Shown here: positions 27,501 to 42,500 of the stretch, piece after piece
How the letters are laid out: every line of letters starts with the position of its first letter
How positions within the stretch are numbered: position 1 is the stretch's first letter
Assembly (NCBI GenBank): GCA_951812925.1
Contig: OX638371.1
Location: 83,213,697 to 83,277,696, forward strand
Reading direction: 5' to 3'
Source of the DNA: Calliopum simillimum
Lineage: Eukaryota > Arthropoda > Insecta > Diptera > Lauxaniidae
DNA length: 64,000 nucleotides
Program-made: the position numbers and the translations under genes
Notes under the pieces: generated by a model
Seen by the model: only the letters and a program-made list of their open reading frames with translations
Told to the model about the DNA's origin: nothing
Database searches by the model: none

Positions 27501-30500
27501 CTGTAGCAGCACTAACAAGTCCATGCTCTTTAATCACAACAAGAGTCTTATTCTTATAAGCTAAGCTTTGGTAGATCCTTTGGAGATAGAAGCTTCTGTC
27601 GTAAGTTAATTCTTCTGTAATGTTAGAGTGTTGTCTTGACGGCAAAGGCTGCAAATGGAATCGCTGCAGATAGTTCCACGTCTTATACAGACGAAAAATC
27701 AAGACAGGAAACTGATGTTAGGAGTTCTAGTCACCAAATTTTTGGATTCAGGTCTTGCAAACACAGTGCTCATTTAAGAATATGGATATGGCATAAGCTC
27801 CCGTTCCTAGAGGACTTGCATTGTGCCTGAAAAAAGTCGACGCAAAACCATAGTTTCCACAAGTAAATTTTTAACTCTCACTGATAGACGGAGTGCCATC
27901 TGAAGCACAAATTTAATGCAGAAAAAGTAGTATACAAGTGGCCCAGCGAATATATTTGCCTCCCGGAGCCCACTTCGTGTGGCTAAAAAAAAAACACAAT
28001 ATCTACAATATATTTTAAGAACTCATTTAGCGGCCCCTTGAACTTTGCGACCTCCTTGACGTGCCGCCTGGGGCGGTGGTCCCTATCGATCCCCATAGCT
28101 ATGCCAGTTCATACATATATGGTGTCCCTCGTCAATTAGAATTATTTTCTTGCTTTTTTAACAATAAAATAACATTTTGATTATATATACGGGTATATTT
28201 TCATTCACCGATGCCCAAAAATAGATATTGCATTTAATCAATTGATATAGTTTATCGTAACTTAAGTTTACTTAATTTTTCTATTCGATTTTTGAATAAA
28301 AATACAAAGATTCCATATATGTAAATCATTTTATATTTTTTTGGCTTACTTGCCCAAGGCGGCACGCTACCTTCTACACCCCCTACCGCGACTCCCACCT
28401 AACCAAAAATTTTTTTCTTGAACAAACATTGTTTCTACACCCCAAAACTCCTCCTGTAATTTTTTTAGCTAAAAAAAAAATTTGGGAACTAGAGGGTTAA
28501 AACTGTCTGCAAACACTAATGTTTTTACATTTTTTACGATATTATCACTATCATATTTTAAAGCGATTAAACTCAGTTGTATTATTTTGCATAAGAATGA
28601 TGGCAACACAAATGAATAATAGCAAATATTGAGTGTTTGCAAAGCTTTTAAAAGTTTAATTTTCGTTCCACTAAATTTAATGTCTTAATATTTAAGTAAA
28701 ACAAATAAATACCTGTCTGGATAGCTGCCGCTTTTTTGCTGCTATCTGTTAAATAAAAAATATTTCCATATAATATATAAAAAGAGAGAATTTTATGAAA
28801 AAATAGAATTGGGGCGACGGTATAAATAAAAATTAAAATTTTTTTTTATTCATTTTTTAAATACCTGTTCTTTTGTCGTCCTAGTCCTTGCATACCTCTG
28901 TAAGTAAGATTTAAAATTTTATTTAACATTTTTATAAAAAATTTAGTACCAGATAACTAAACAAGGCCCTGAAATTAGTAACATGGTCTTATCGGAGGAG
29001 TTACGCTAGGAATGGAATAGCTGTATCGTGTTTTTCTATACCCTATTCACTTTGTCCTTCCGTTTGAAAGTGGAGTGACAGATACAGAAAAGAATATGTA
29101 TTTTTGATCAGCATCACCTCCTATATTTTTGCGGTTGGCCTTGCTTATAAATGGTTTGAAACGTTGAGTTCTTTCATTATAACTAGCATTTTTGAGTGTC
29201 CTGCGACCAGTTTCATTACTTATGTTTACTCCATTATATTAAGTGAGGTTTCTATTAATGTCCACTGCTGAAGGACGTTGCCGAATTTTAGTTTTTCGTA
29301 TAAAATCCGACCTGTCTCGAATGCCTAGTTTCGATAACCAACAAAAGCGTTGTGAATTATGGAACTTTTTTCATTCTATAATGCTGTGGATTGTCTAAAT
29401 ACTTCTTCCAATGCCGCTTGCAAGCTCCCAAAGGGTTTTTTCGTCCTCACGCATTAAATTTTTTTTTTATTCAAAAGTGGTTTCTTCTGATTTTCTTCCA
29501 TCTTACTTTTTCTAAAAAACGAAGTCTTTCGCTTAAAAAAAAGCTGACAAAACAGATCTGAGCTACCGAAAACTAACTGTAAATTGAATTTTTAGAGTGC
29601 CACCAATACTTTTGGATTATTCTTTGATTTTGTGTTAAAAATATTGCCATATTTTTTGGAATTCCGAAATTCTGTGAGCCACTGTATATCCGTGGAAATA
29701 CATTTTTTGGAAAAACTCAGCAAGTTAATTTAATGAAATTTGGTACACTACCTCCGTCGTCACATTAAGCTCGTAGGATTGAAAATGAGCGAAATCGGTC
29801 AACGGACACGCCTACCGGCCATACAAAAAATATATTCAAAATGCAACTTTAGGAGTATTTTCCACCGCAATGCAGCCAAAATACACATAAATAAAACTTT
29901 TTTTTGCTGTCTACATTCTCACTTTTGTCTATTTGATTAGATATGGCCACGAACACCTATAAAAACTATATTGTTAGAAACATAACGTGCTGCTTACTAC
30001 AGAATTATAATTCTAATTATGCCTTGCCTGTCAAATAATTGATTCAAGTCCAAAAGTTATTGTATTTAAAATAAATAATTATGAATAAAGGCGCTAGTAC
30101 ATACAGGGCAGCGCGTGCAGCGCGCGCATCATACGCATCACAACGCACGCGAGTGATGCTTGTGCCGTTACATAGAACGCGTAAACGCGTTTTCAAATAC
30201 ACTCAGAATGGCCTTTATTATATAGGCAGACTTGCTCCTGCACTTCGCTTATTATTTTTTCCTTCATTTTGATTCTTTTCCTTTTTTAATTTATATTTTC
30301 AACTGCGAAAATAATGTATAAATTAATAAACAAAAGAAACGAAATGTCAAACGCAAATGATGCGTTCGAAAAGTTGAAAGTTGGCCAACTCTACGCATTG
30401 AACGCAGCGCGTGCGTTGTTCGCTTTTCTGTATGTATCACTCTCTATAAGAAGCTATGTTTTTAAATCAACTGTCAAAGCCTATAATGCGCGCGCTGCAC

Positions 30501-33500
30501 GCGCTGCCCTGTATGTACTAGGGCCTTAAGGCTATTTAATTTTAACTTTTTTTATAAATACCTGCGCTGCTAGTTGTTGCCTCCTCGCTTCATTCTATTA
30601 AATATATTTATGTTATTAGTTTTTCTATATAAACAATTTTTAAAAACACTTATTTCTTTTGGGTTTAATTACCTCTTTGGCTTGCTGTGCTCCCGCACCG
30701 CCGTCCGGACATACCCGCTAGAAATAAAAAGGATTTTTAATATTTCTTTTTTTTCTCTTATAGGTAAGTAATAAATTTAAAAATAAAATATCTATGTTAA
30801 CAAAAACTAAGCAATATTTGGCAGATGGTCAGTATCCCAACTTTTCTCGGAGATATCCTAACCTAAATGCTAAAAAAAGTGCAAAAAAACAATGTTTTTC
30901 GTTATTTCAGTCTACGAGACAATTAAAGCTACGGACATAATTTAAATTAAGGATGTTTCAAAGCAAATGGTTAGAATTTCCAGCTTATGTATCGGATTCT
31001 ACGGATGAATGTTCCATGTTCTCGTTATAGGTATAGCTCCAAAAAATAGCAACAGTGATCTGTTTTGAGTGTTTAGGTTGGGATATCTCAAAAACTATAT
31101 GAGATAGAGCAATTCTAAGGTATGAGATATGAGTCTTTCTTTTCGTGACCGACCAAGATTCTACTAGACATATCCGATTTATATGAAAATTCGTGGAAAG
31201 TTAGTATTTGAAACATATCAAAATGATTTTCCGAAATTCTGAAAATTTCCAAAATGGCGGCCGTAGAAAGTTTGATCCAACCTTTGGATTGGATTCATTC
31301 GATTTTAATGAAATTTTCAGGGTATCTATAGAAAATATGAGCTTTTGAAAAAATGAAAAACAAAAAAACAAAACAAAAATAGTTTTTGGTGAAAAAAGAT
31401 CTTTTTTCTTTTTCAAAGCCATTTTGAGACTTGGTGCACCATTTTTATATTTATTTTTTTAAAATATTTTTATTGAAAAGTATATTTTATTTTCCGGCCC
31501 TCAAAATTGTGGTATGTTTTACGGTTATCAAGTTTTTGTATGTATTTACATATATAATGTTGTGGTGTCGTTGGTGCGCGTACTCTACCATAGAGGGTTG
31601 CCACCGTCCGAACGGTATTTTTTTTTTTTCATTGACCCCTAGTAAAAATTTTTCATTGAATTTTTTGTACAGTATTTTAATCCATTATAACCAAGTTTTT
31701 GGTAAAAGGGGTCAAAAAGACCCATAGAAACGAGATATAGTGGGTAAGTATGTTCTCTAACGTGAAATCAAGCAAGGAATAGTTTTTTAGAACATCTTAA
31801 CATCTTGATTTTTTACTCTTTTTTTACTCATTATACTAAAGTTTAAAGCTAGGGTGTCAGCGTAGAACAAAAGTGAGCCAATTTTGGCTCGACCAACAAC
31901 ATCAATATTTCTACAACAATTTCGCGTTTTTGTTGCTTTTTTTGCGTATACACAAAATTGAACTCGAACCAACATAAAACAACATCAAAGACTACGTCGC
32001 ATCAAACACAACAAACATCAAACAATATGGGTATTAATGCTTTGATGCGCAGTTGCGAAAATGCAAGTCTTTTACGCACTAGGTAATACTATGTTTACAC
32101 CAAAGATTTAGCTATGAAGATATAAATAAATCTCCTTGCTAAATCCTACCCGTTTACACCGGCTGAAAGAGATTTATTTTTGACATTAAACGTCAATTGG
32201 CGGATGACATTTGTTTTTATTTATATTTTGTTTATAAAAAAAATAATTTTTAGTCGTCCAAATTAGCAACGATGAAAATACAGAAACGAGTGTATAGACA
32301 TTCCCTCTTCATCTGTGATGATACTCTTCAGATAGAAACTAAGCATTGTCTGGTTCATGGAATAAAACTGCACCTTTGGTATTCATCTGTTGGGAACTAG
32401 ATTCGGATATGTAGCCATCGGGGGATTCAGATATGAAAAAAAAAAAAAAAACACGAGAATAAGCTGGGAGCACCGGAATGGATTTTAAAAATGTTGGTGA
32501 CATGAAAGGAATTTTAAAAAGCTATTGTGTGTAAAAGGTTTTAATAAAAGTCTTCAAAATGTGATAGTTTTTAAAAAATTTTAACCATTTTTTAAAAAAA
32601 AAAACGTTTTTTTCCAAAAAATACACCATTACCCATAATTTTAGCAAAGAGACAAAAAAGTCTAATTTATTTCCTTTCATCTGATATGCCACTTATACCT
32701 AAAATGATTTATAAGAACATTTTATATAGAAAAACGAAAAAATGGATCCAAGAATTTTTCTTGAATTTTAGCAACTACTACCTCTATCTCAGATCAAAAA
32801 AAAAATTAGAGAAGACATCACCAATGGTTGCGCCAGGAATAACTTTGCTCTCAGTACCATCCAAAGTACTGACAAGTGCTTCTAAACAGGGCAAGCGCAA
32901 AACTTGACTCGGCTATCCGAAAACAACAAGCAGGATTCCGTCCAAACCGATCATGCGTGGATCATGCGTGGATCAAATCAACACCCTCAGATTAATTGTC
33001 GAGCAATCATGCGAGTGGCGTGCTGCGCTTCAATTTGCCTTCGTAGACTATAGCACTGCCTTCCACAGTGTCTCCCGAGAAAACATTTAGGTTTCACTGT
33101 AGCGAAGAGGTATTGCCGCAAGTCACAAATTTAGTACGTGCACAATATAAAGGCTTTAAATGCAGTGTGTAACACGACGAGGTCTGTTCACTATCACCAT
33201 CTCTCTTCCATATCATTCTTGATGATATCCTAGATAAACCTTTTAATAAAGCCAAAAGAGGTATTCGATGAAACTTTACCGAGTATTTTGCAGATCTCGA
33301 CTACGCTGACATTTGCCTTCTATCGTCCACTGAAATATGCAAAGATTGCAGACCTTGTCTTGGAATCGCAAAAGGCCGGCCTTAAAATCTTCGCATCCAA
33401 GACTAAAAGTATGAAGCTGAAAGCATCGGTATATAATAGAAGTAGAAAACAATTTAATTATTGAATAAGAAACTTACCATGACGAAAGTAAACAAATAAA

Positions 33501-36500
33501 TGACATAAATGTTAACAAAACTTCAAATTATCAAAATTTTGAGGTGCCACATGTTTGAAATAGCCAAAATCGGTAGCCCTACTCAGATTTGTTCGAAGAT
33601 ATAAATTAAATCACGTTGGAAGTAGATATATTTATGTATGGTAAATCACGCGATATATGACAAGATATAGAGCTAAATCTCAAAAAAGTCGTAAATCGCG
33701 TGATAAATCTTTGGTGTAAACATGGTATAACGCCTGAACGTTCATTTCCATCTTGAGAAATTGCAGAAGTAGTGCGACATTTTCGGCAATGTGTTTGTTG
33801 TTTTACAAGTGTCAAACTTTCGCAAACCGCACTTCAGCAACGTCGCAAGAGCATTGCGCATCAACGCGTGAATACCCCTACTTTTTGTGTGTGTCCTAGT
33901 CCTTAGAAATTTTTAAAATTGTTGAAATATTATTGTTGTTGCAAACGAGGCATGAAAAAATTCGAATTTGAAGTTGTTGTAAATGCAAAAATTGTGTGCT
34001 AACTGCGCTGCATGCGCTTGGCTCAGTGATTTGAAAACGCTGACACTCTTGGTTTAAAGCATATCTTACCCACAACCCATTTTTCATATACAACAATTTT
34101 AAACAAAAAGTCAATTATAATCAAATTTTTTACTCTGTTTACTTACATTTACAGTCCTTTTCGGTATAGGGTACTTTTTAGCCGCCTAAAAGAAAGAAAA
34201 AACGGAGTACTTAACTTGCAAATCGTCACCTTAATTGTACAATTACTTTGACAATTCAAAGTTTTTTGTTTTAAGAAAAATCAATTTTAAGATTTTTAAA
34301 AACAAATTTTAGATTTTTCTAGTATTTTTAGTATAGTAACTACGCAATGCTATAACTTAAAAGTACTCTGGTACAAAACAAGATGAACATCATAGGCCAC
34401 TTATCCCAAAAATGATAATTCTTGGCTTTGTTATTTTGTAACAAAATGTTCTTTCTGATATGGCAACACAAATGAAGTTTACTTTTCTTTCCACTTAATT
34501 TAATGTCTAAATTTTTATAAAACAAATAAATACCTCTCTGGCTAGTTGCTGCTTTCTCGCTGCTATCTGTTAAATAAAAAATATTTTTATATAAGTACAA
34601 TATATTATACAAAAAGAAAATATTTAAGAAAAAAAGTGATTGTGCATATGCACGATAGATTGGTACTGGGTCCAAAGTCAATCTGAACGCCAACTTTTTT
34701 AATATTACTCTGCTGAACTTAACAAAAATCGCGTTAATATGGAAAGATAAAAAATTGTTTATGGGGGTACATCTTTCTGTGTTTTGTCATTTGCTATTTT
34801 GTTAATTGATGGTATGTAATTTTGGATAAAGTACAGTTTAAGTTTCGTCATGGTAAAATATTAAAATTCTATGAAAAACGGTACATTTCTTCATTTTTCC
34901 TGGTAAAAAAGCTTCTACACTCACTTGTTTTAGCTCGAAAACTTAAACTTTTCGAAAATAGTTACAAAATAAATGTCTTATTTCATGAATCTCTTAGGAG
35001 ATTTTGTTCAATTTAAGGTCACGGGAGATTTTTTTTTTTTAATTTTAGGTTTACTTACACATTTTATTTTGAACACGTCAACTATTTTGTCTCAATCTTG
35101 TTTGTTTTTTTGAGAACAAAATATGCTTGAAAATTTCGAAATTTTTTCGATTTGAATTGTGTGAAATCATACTTTCCATTATCTCCCTCTGTCACACTTT
35201 GTCGCAAATTTGTGAACCACTCCCCTAAAAGTGTGACGTAATTTATGAACAGCCCCTTACCTGTATCGACACAAGATCAAGTTATTTGCTTTTTAACGAA
35301 GTGGCGCATGGCGCAATAGAGAACTCGGGCAACGGTTTTCATAAAAATTAAAATTTTTTTTTATTTAATTTTTAAATACCTGTTCTTTTGTCGCCGCAGT
35401 CCTTGCATATCTCTGTAAGCAAAATTTAAAATTTTATTTAATATTTTTCATAAAAAATTTAATACCAAACCAGGCATGTGAACCAATAAAATTTAATTTT
35501 ACAAACTAAGTCTACTGACAACTTTAAATTATAGCATAATAATTATAAAAGTGTCCAAAAATTACCAAAATTATTCAATACCATTTGTGGTCGAGTTCTT
35601 ACACTCGGCGATTCTACTTAGTTATAATTAAAATAAATAACTTTAAATAAGGCTATTGAATTTTAACTTTTTCATAAATACCTGCTGTGCTAGTTGCCGC
35701 CTTCTTTCCTCATTCTGTTAAATATATTTAAATTATTAATTTTTCCATGTAAAACATTTTCCAAAATACTTAGTATACAGTTTCATACTTTTCTTTTTGT
35801 ACACAGTAAACTTAACTAAACTTTCAGTTTGTAAAACAAGGGTGTCAGCGTAGAATAAAAGTGAGCCAATTTTGGCTCGACCTAACAACATCGATATTTC
35901 TGTACAACATTCACAGAAATAATTTTTGTTGTTTTTTTTTCACGCACGTCAAAATTTCACGTTTTTGTTGCTTTTTTTGCGTACACACAAAATCGAACTC
36001 GAACCAACACAAAACAACAACAACGACTACGTCGCATCAAAAACAAAAACAAGAAACAATATGGGTTATAATGCGTTGATGCGCAGTTGCGAAAATGCAA
36101 GTCTTTTACGCACTGACGCCTGAACGTTCAATGTGAATTTTTTCATCTTGAGAAATTGCAGAAGTAGTGCGAAGTTTTCGGCAATGGGGGCTATCGTGAA
36201 TAAATATTCCCGGGGAATTTTCTTAAGCCGCAATAGAGAATGCACGTCAGTCTGAGAAAATTCCCCGGGAATATTTATTCACGATAACCCCCAATGTGTT
36301 TGATGTTTTACAAATGTCAAACTTTCGCAAACCACACTTCCGCAACGATGCAAGAGCATTGCGCATCAACGCGTGAATACCCCTACTTTTTGTGTGTGTC
36401 CCAGTTCTTAGAAATTTTGAAAATTGTTGTTGTAAACGAGGCATGAAAAAACACCAAAAAATTGTTTGTGATTGTTTAATTCGAATTTGAAGTTGTTTTA

Positions 36501-39500
36501 AAAGCGAAAACTTTGCGTTGACTGCGCTGCATGCGCTTGGCTCAGTGATTTGAAAACGCTGACACCCTTGTTGTTAAATATTACTCAATAAAATAGTTCT
36601 TTTACAGCAGAGTTCTGAGAAATATTTAGTTTAAAGTGGTAAATATTAGTATTTTCAGATACAAACATATATATTAGGGTGGGCCGATTTGAAAACTGAT
36701 CTCGGCTACCCCCCTATGTGAAAGTTCATTCAATTCAATGAATATTATCCCAAGGAACTATACCTCTGCGTTCAACTTTAGTTCGGCGCATTTTTGATCG
36801 AAAATTTTACCTTTTAGTAATATTTTTTTTATTTTCATACTAAATTTTAAAAATTTTTATTAAGACAAAAGTAATGTCATTATATGATTTGGCTGGTATT
36901 CTGTCAGTAATCAATTAAATTGGATTCTGTTTTTACGCTAAGTTTCCTTGATAGTGTTGAATTGATAATATTTATTTCAAAAAATTATATCTGTCAAATA
37001 ACCGATTTTTTATAAACGATTCATATTTTTCCATGGACTTGCATATTGACGGTTTATATTCAATATCAATTTCAATTTTAAAAGTTTTTTAAGATCATTC
37101 TCTTGAACTTCTTAACCAAGTATATCCTGTTTTTATGGGTATATTTGACATCTGCTTCTAAAAGCTTCATAAGAAGAAGTATTCTACATAAAATTGCACT
37201 GGGAATAACCACAAACAAAACTGAATACTTGAGACCATCCACAGGAAAAGTGACCTTATCTTCACAAAATCCAAAACTGGTTCTTTTGCATTTTCTAAAG
37301 ATACACATTATTTTGAATAACACGACGCCTCGATCTCTGAAAAATTCCAAAAGTTAACTGAGCTGTGGCATTTTGAAATCGTAAAATGACAAACTCAAGT
37401 TTGTAGACATCGAAGTTCAAAGTTTATCAATTATCAATTTTTACAGGTTAGAGGTTTGGTAAGACAGCTTTAAAAATCAATTGTAGTTTGATAATCGCCC
37501 TCAAATCAATTGTAAAATGTTCAAAACATGTCTAAAGACTGAATTTCACCTTCAACTGAAAACCGATAAAATTGACCATACATCTTATTTTAAGCTCTCT
37601 TGTAATATTTATCCAGTGAAGATAGTATTCCTTTTCCTGTCGACGGTCACATATCGTCGGGTTAAAACTACAACTAGACATTTACATTTTTCATGTTTTG
37701 AGTAAAAATCGTTTTAAGTTTTTTGGAATTCGTTTTTTGTATGGTAGTTTGAAGGTTTCTGCTTTTTATACCCCACACCCAGGGTATATTCACTTTGTCC
37801 TTCCGTTTGTAACGCAGAGAAGGAGGCGTGGCATATATAGAAAAGTATATATATTCCTGATCAGCGTCACCTCCTGAGTCGATATAGCCATGTCCGTATG
37901 TCTGGCTGGCTGGCTGTGTGTGGAAATAAATTTTTTGGAAATCCTGAGCAACATAATTCAATGAAATTTGGCATTCTGCCTTCGTCGTTAAAGTTAGCTC
38001 GGGGAATTGAAAATGAGCGAAATCGATCAACGGACACGCCTACCGCTCATACAAAAAATATATTCAAAATGCAAAAATAAGAGCAATATTTGCAATAACA
38101 GAAGCAAAATACACATAAATACTAGGAAAAGTAAGTGTAAGCTCTGAGCAAAAACTAGGCGAATTCGAACTAGAGGGCGTGGCACCTCCCATATAAGCAA
38201 AAGTTTCAAAATTATATAATAAAAGTGTTTTTTGATATAATCCAACCAAATTTCACTCAAACACGAAGAACATTAATTGTAAACTCTGAGCTTAAAGTAG
38301 GATTAGAGGGCGTGGCACCTCCCATATAAGCGAAAGTTTCAAAATTCTATACTGAAAGATTTTTTTAAGAAAGCCCAACCGAACAGTAAATGCAAGCCCT
38401 ACGCAAAATCAAGGTAAGCTCGGAGGCGAGGGCGTGGCACTTCCCATATAAGAAATTTGTTTTTATACACTCCTAATAATATACTTGAAATGCAGTGAAG
38501 GGTATTTAGCTTTTGGCCAGGCCAAAGATGCCACCCTTACTAGTTATTCTTTATATATGATAAGTAAAATTGGATAGGAACTACATTTCAAAAAACTGAT
38601 TAGATCGTGGCAAAGCACCACTTTTTGTTTATGTTTCTGTATACTTAGCTCAAAGATCATAAAATGTAGATGTCTAGTTGTAGTTTTGACCCAACAATAT
38701 ATTAATTATAGAACAGTTATCACCAAAAATCATGTACCTAAAAGCCTTTAATTTCAAAGATTTTCCGAGCAGAAAAAAAAAATGAAGCAAAATTTAAATC
38801 AAGCAATTTTTTTAGTCTTGTATTTGTTTATTCCAGTAATCATTATAATATCAAAATGAGATTAAGATAAATTTTAAATTCTTTTTCAGACCAAGCAGTT
38901 AAGAGAACGGGAGTAAAAAGTCATCTTTTCAGCTGAACGAAAGGTAGTGTAATCATTTTTTGGTGATAGCTTTTATTTAAATAATACATAATACTTAATT
39001 TCATTTAATTCATTTATATCTTTAATTAAAAATTTAATAGTGCATAATTACCGCTTTAGCTTGCCTTTCTCCTTCTCCGGTTAAACATGGTTTCTTTAAA
39101 AATTGAAAATTTGTGTTTACATTTATGTACATATGCACATATGATATATGGGTAGCTGCACTAGAACTGTCAATAATTCAACCTATTGATGATTGATTTT
39201 TGACTAAATTTAATAGGGTTGCAGCAAATTGAACTTTATTATGGAAAAGTATAGGGAATGTATATAGATGTAACACTTAAAAATCAAATCTGGAAAACTT
39301 CCTTTCAGTGGTTCCTAAATTTCAGAAAACTTCCAAAATTTAAGACAACGTTATTGAAGTCTCATTATCGACAAAATTCAATAGTTTTAGAAATTGCTTA
39401 AATCCGTGACATTTTTAGTGCAACTAGCCATATCGCGCTCTAACTTTCTGGGTTTTTTTGTTATGCGACTCACTGTTCGTTGAAAATTAACACAATTGAG

Positions 39501-42500
39501 GAGTGGCCGTACCAAAGAGCCTAAGTAACATTTCGGCAAAAGTAGTGTCATTATATGAAACGGGTGACATTTCGTTAGAAGTTAATAAAATTGTTTTTGG
39601 TTTTCACTAAAAATTTACATGATAGTGTGAAATTTATGTTATTGTGTTGAAAAAAGTATAACAGTCAAATAACCGACTATCAAGCACATAAAAAGTGTGA
39701 CATTACTTTTGCCTCGAAATGGTACTTAGGCCCTTTGGTACGGCCACTCCTCAATTGTATAAATGCGTCAAAAAATAGGCAAAGTTCAATTCAAAGAGCT
39801 GGTAATTCTTTTTAATAACTTTCATTCTGTAGGACTAAAAAATTTATTTCGCCGCACGAGCTCTTCGAATTCGTATGATTTGTCAGGTGACTAAGGTCAT
39901 ACTGGCAATTGTCAATACGAGACCATTTTTTTACATTTGACTTTATTCACCACACTCATAGTGATACACCCATTGGCCAAATTTGTTCATTAACTAACAA
40001 ACTTTGGAAATACTTATGTGGTTAATTGTACTTACTGTTATTTGCATCTTCGGTATAGGAAGCTTCTTTGCTGCCTAAAAGGACGAGAAATATAATATTT
40101 ACATAAGTAGATCTAATTTTTTTTTTAACTGAATAGAAAACATGATTGAGTGTATTCTTAGCTAAGTCATTCAAAATTTTAAGTGCCTCGAATTCCATAG
40201 ATTTTCATCTCTCCACAAATATTTTATATTATTTTAATAATTCATTTAGCGTCAGCATAAGATTGCAGCAAAAGATCTAATGCTCATAAGAAAATTTATG
40301 TGCAAAACTATATACGAGTATGGATATTTATTTGTTTTGATTTTTACAATAAAGGCCCAGAAATATTATTTATAACTTTCATGCAAAAAAGTTTTCAAAA
40401 CCATAAATATCTCTGATGGCAAGAATAAAACTATGAAAGTTTCAACATCTGGTCTTAACCGAATTAGTTTTTAGATGAAGTTTGTCCAACTAATTGTAAT
40501 TTATAAATACCTCTGCGCATTCTTGTTTTCTCCTTTGATCCACCTGTAAAGTTAAAATGAAATGTATCAACAAAAGATATACAGTGACATTAAAAATAAG
40601 TATCAAAGATTATTCCGTAAATTCCCTCATTTTAGACAATTGATATTTTTTAGCAATTTTTTATATGAAGAGTTTCGAATTAACAATTTCTCTTGGAAAA
40701 AATTCTTAAGGAATTAACGACGGTATAAAATAAAGCTATTTTGCTACTTTAAGTAAACTACTTGAGCGATTTTTTCCAGGTGGAAGCTAGAAAATTTCAG
40801 GTTGTTGGATCGAAAGTAGCGAAATGTCATGATGGCAACATTTAGTGGTAGGGGAACTGATGCCATTGTGGTATAGTTTTTTAATGTGGTATGGTCGCAT
40901 GTCTCTGATTTGGGAAGGAACCTGCGAACGTCACTACTTTTATCCTGTCAGAAAACATGAAAAACCAGGGATGTGTTGCTGTCATGCACCAAACAAAATT
41001 TTTCCGATGCCAGTTGAACAAAACGTAAGTCGTGTGTGGTTGATTTTTTTTTCCGAATTTTTGGCAAAAAAATTTTGTAAAGAAAAAGTTGCTTTTCGGT
41101 GAAGTTCAATTTATACTCAATTAAGATTAGTGAAAAATATTGCGAAGCTAGTAAATTCACAAAGTTTCCAATTTGATTTTTACAATTTTGTAATTTCTGA
41201 AAATTGGCCAGTGTGGTATAGTCGGGCTTCACAAATGTGGTATATGAACATTTCTTGATATTCTTAACATTATTTGATGGCTGTTTATTTTTTAATAAGA
41301 ACTACGAGTTTGAGAAGTTTGTGAACTTATTTCATGCCTTTCAAACCTTATATTTAGTTGAATGGTGAATTATACCACATTACCCACCCACTTTACAAGT
41401 ACTGATCAGTATATATAACACATTGCGCCACCATATATACCACCTTACCTGCCAACTTTTTGAAATCAACTTTTTTGACTTTTTTCAGATTTTGCTCAAT
41501 AACTTAATTAATGAAATTGCACATATTTTATTGAAATATATTCTGTAGTCAATACTTCAATGATCAGCATAAAAAAATTTGGCTGAATTTGATCCAACGG
41601 TTCTCCTGCAAACTACAACAAAAATTTACCTATACCACAATAGCATCAGTTCCCCTAATAGCAATAGGTACTTCATAATTTTGAGAGATTTTTTACTAGA
41701 AAATTTTACCCATGTTTTTCGCATATTATGCTTATCTTAGTTTTTATTTATAATTTGATATAGTTTAAAATACCTGTGCTGCTGTTGTCGTCCTCCTTGT
41801 GCATCTCTATAAGAAAATAAAATTTTGTTTTGTTAAAATCACTTTAGTTATGAACAAATATACATGATGTTCCACAGGAAAAGAAACTATCTTCGAAAAT
41901 TCAAAATCCATTTTTTTTGCATCTTCTATTTCTTTAAGCAAAAGTTAAATCTCTTATTCAATTTATAATTACCTGCGCATTGTCTTGTTGTATTTTCGCT
42001 TGCATCTACAAGTATGAAATATATTTACATTATTACTTATTTTATGGGTATTTAATTGTGTGTATACAATATTTATTAAACATATATTCCCTAAATTAAA
42101 AATCAATTTTTGTCTTGCTTGTAATTACCTCTTGCGCTCTTTTTACTCCTGCCGCTTCTCGCTATAAATAAATAAGTTATTTAGGATATTTCTTAAAACG
42201 TGTAAAAGCCTCGAAAACTTCGTAAACTCGTTAAACTGTTAAAGTTCGTATTGATTATGACAACTATATATAACGAGTTTACGAGGTTTTCAAAGCTTTT
42301 ACACGTTTTAAGGAATACCCTCATTATTTTTTTATTATTGTGTGTGTACATCTGTATCATAGTTTGGCATTTTGCAGTACCAGTAAAATTCCAGTCAAAT
42401 AATTTTTTATTGATATTGCAATTTAGTTTGCAATTAGCAGTAACATTTTTCTGATTACTGACAAAAGATATATAAACTGCTATTTTCTTCAATAATCAGG

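Larger units (their letters stand above)
31849..34051. mobile_element. hAT-like element copy 1, with nested insertion
   Basis: The left end CTAGGGTGTCAGCGTAGAA and right end (mirrored) CAAGAGTGTCAGCGTTTTC are flanked by identical 8-bp GTTTAAAG (31841-31848, 34052-34059). An 8-bp duplication is the hAT signature. Subterminal 'gatgcgcagttgcg' words recur inverted near the right end. It is non-autonomous. It matches 35837-36570 except for the 1.64-kb insertion at 32086-33728. Confidence 0.85.

Noticed and set aside
30081..30529. Two plus-strand Arg/Ala-rich open frames
   Set aside because: They are made by the GCGCGC terminal repeats of the Harbinger-like MITE and bounded by its ends.
33433..33480. 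ATG followed by GTAAGTTT on the minus strand, a possible start exon
   Set aside because: It lies inside a nested transposable element, and the next phase-0 exon would be 7 kb away; no other support.
40845..41232. Frames of 85 and 94 codons in block A
   Set aside because: They fall inside the TA-flanked element absent from block B and show no transposase motif.
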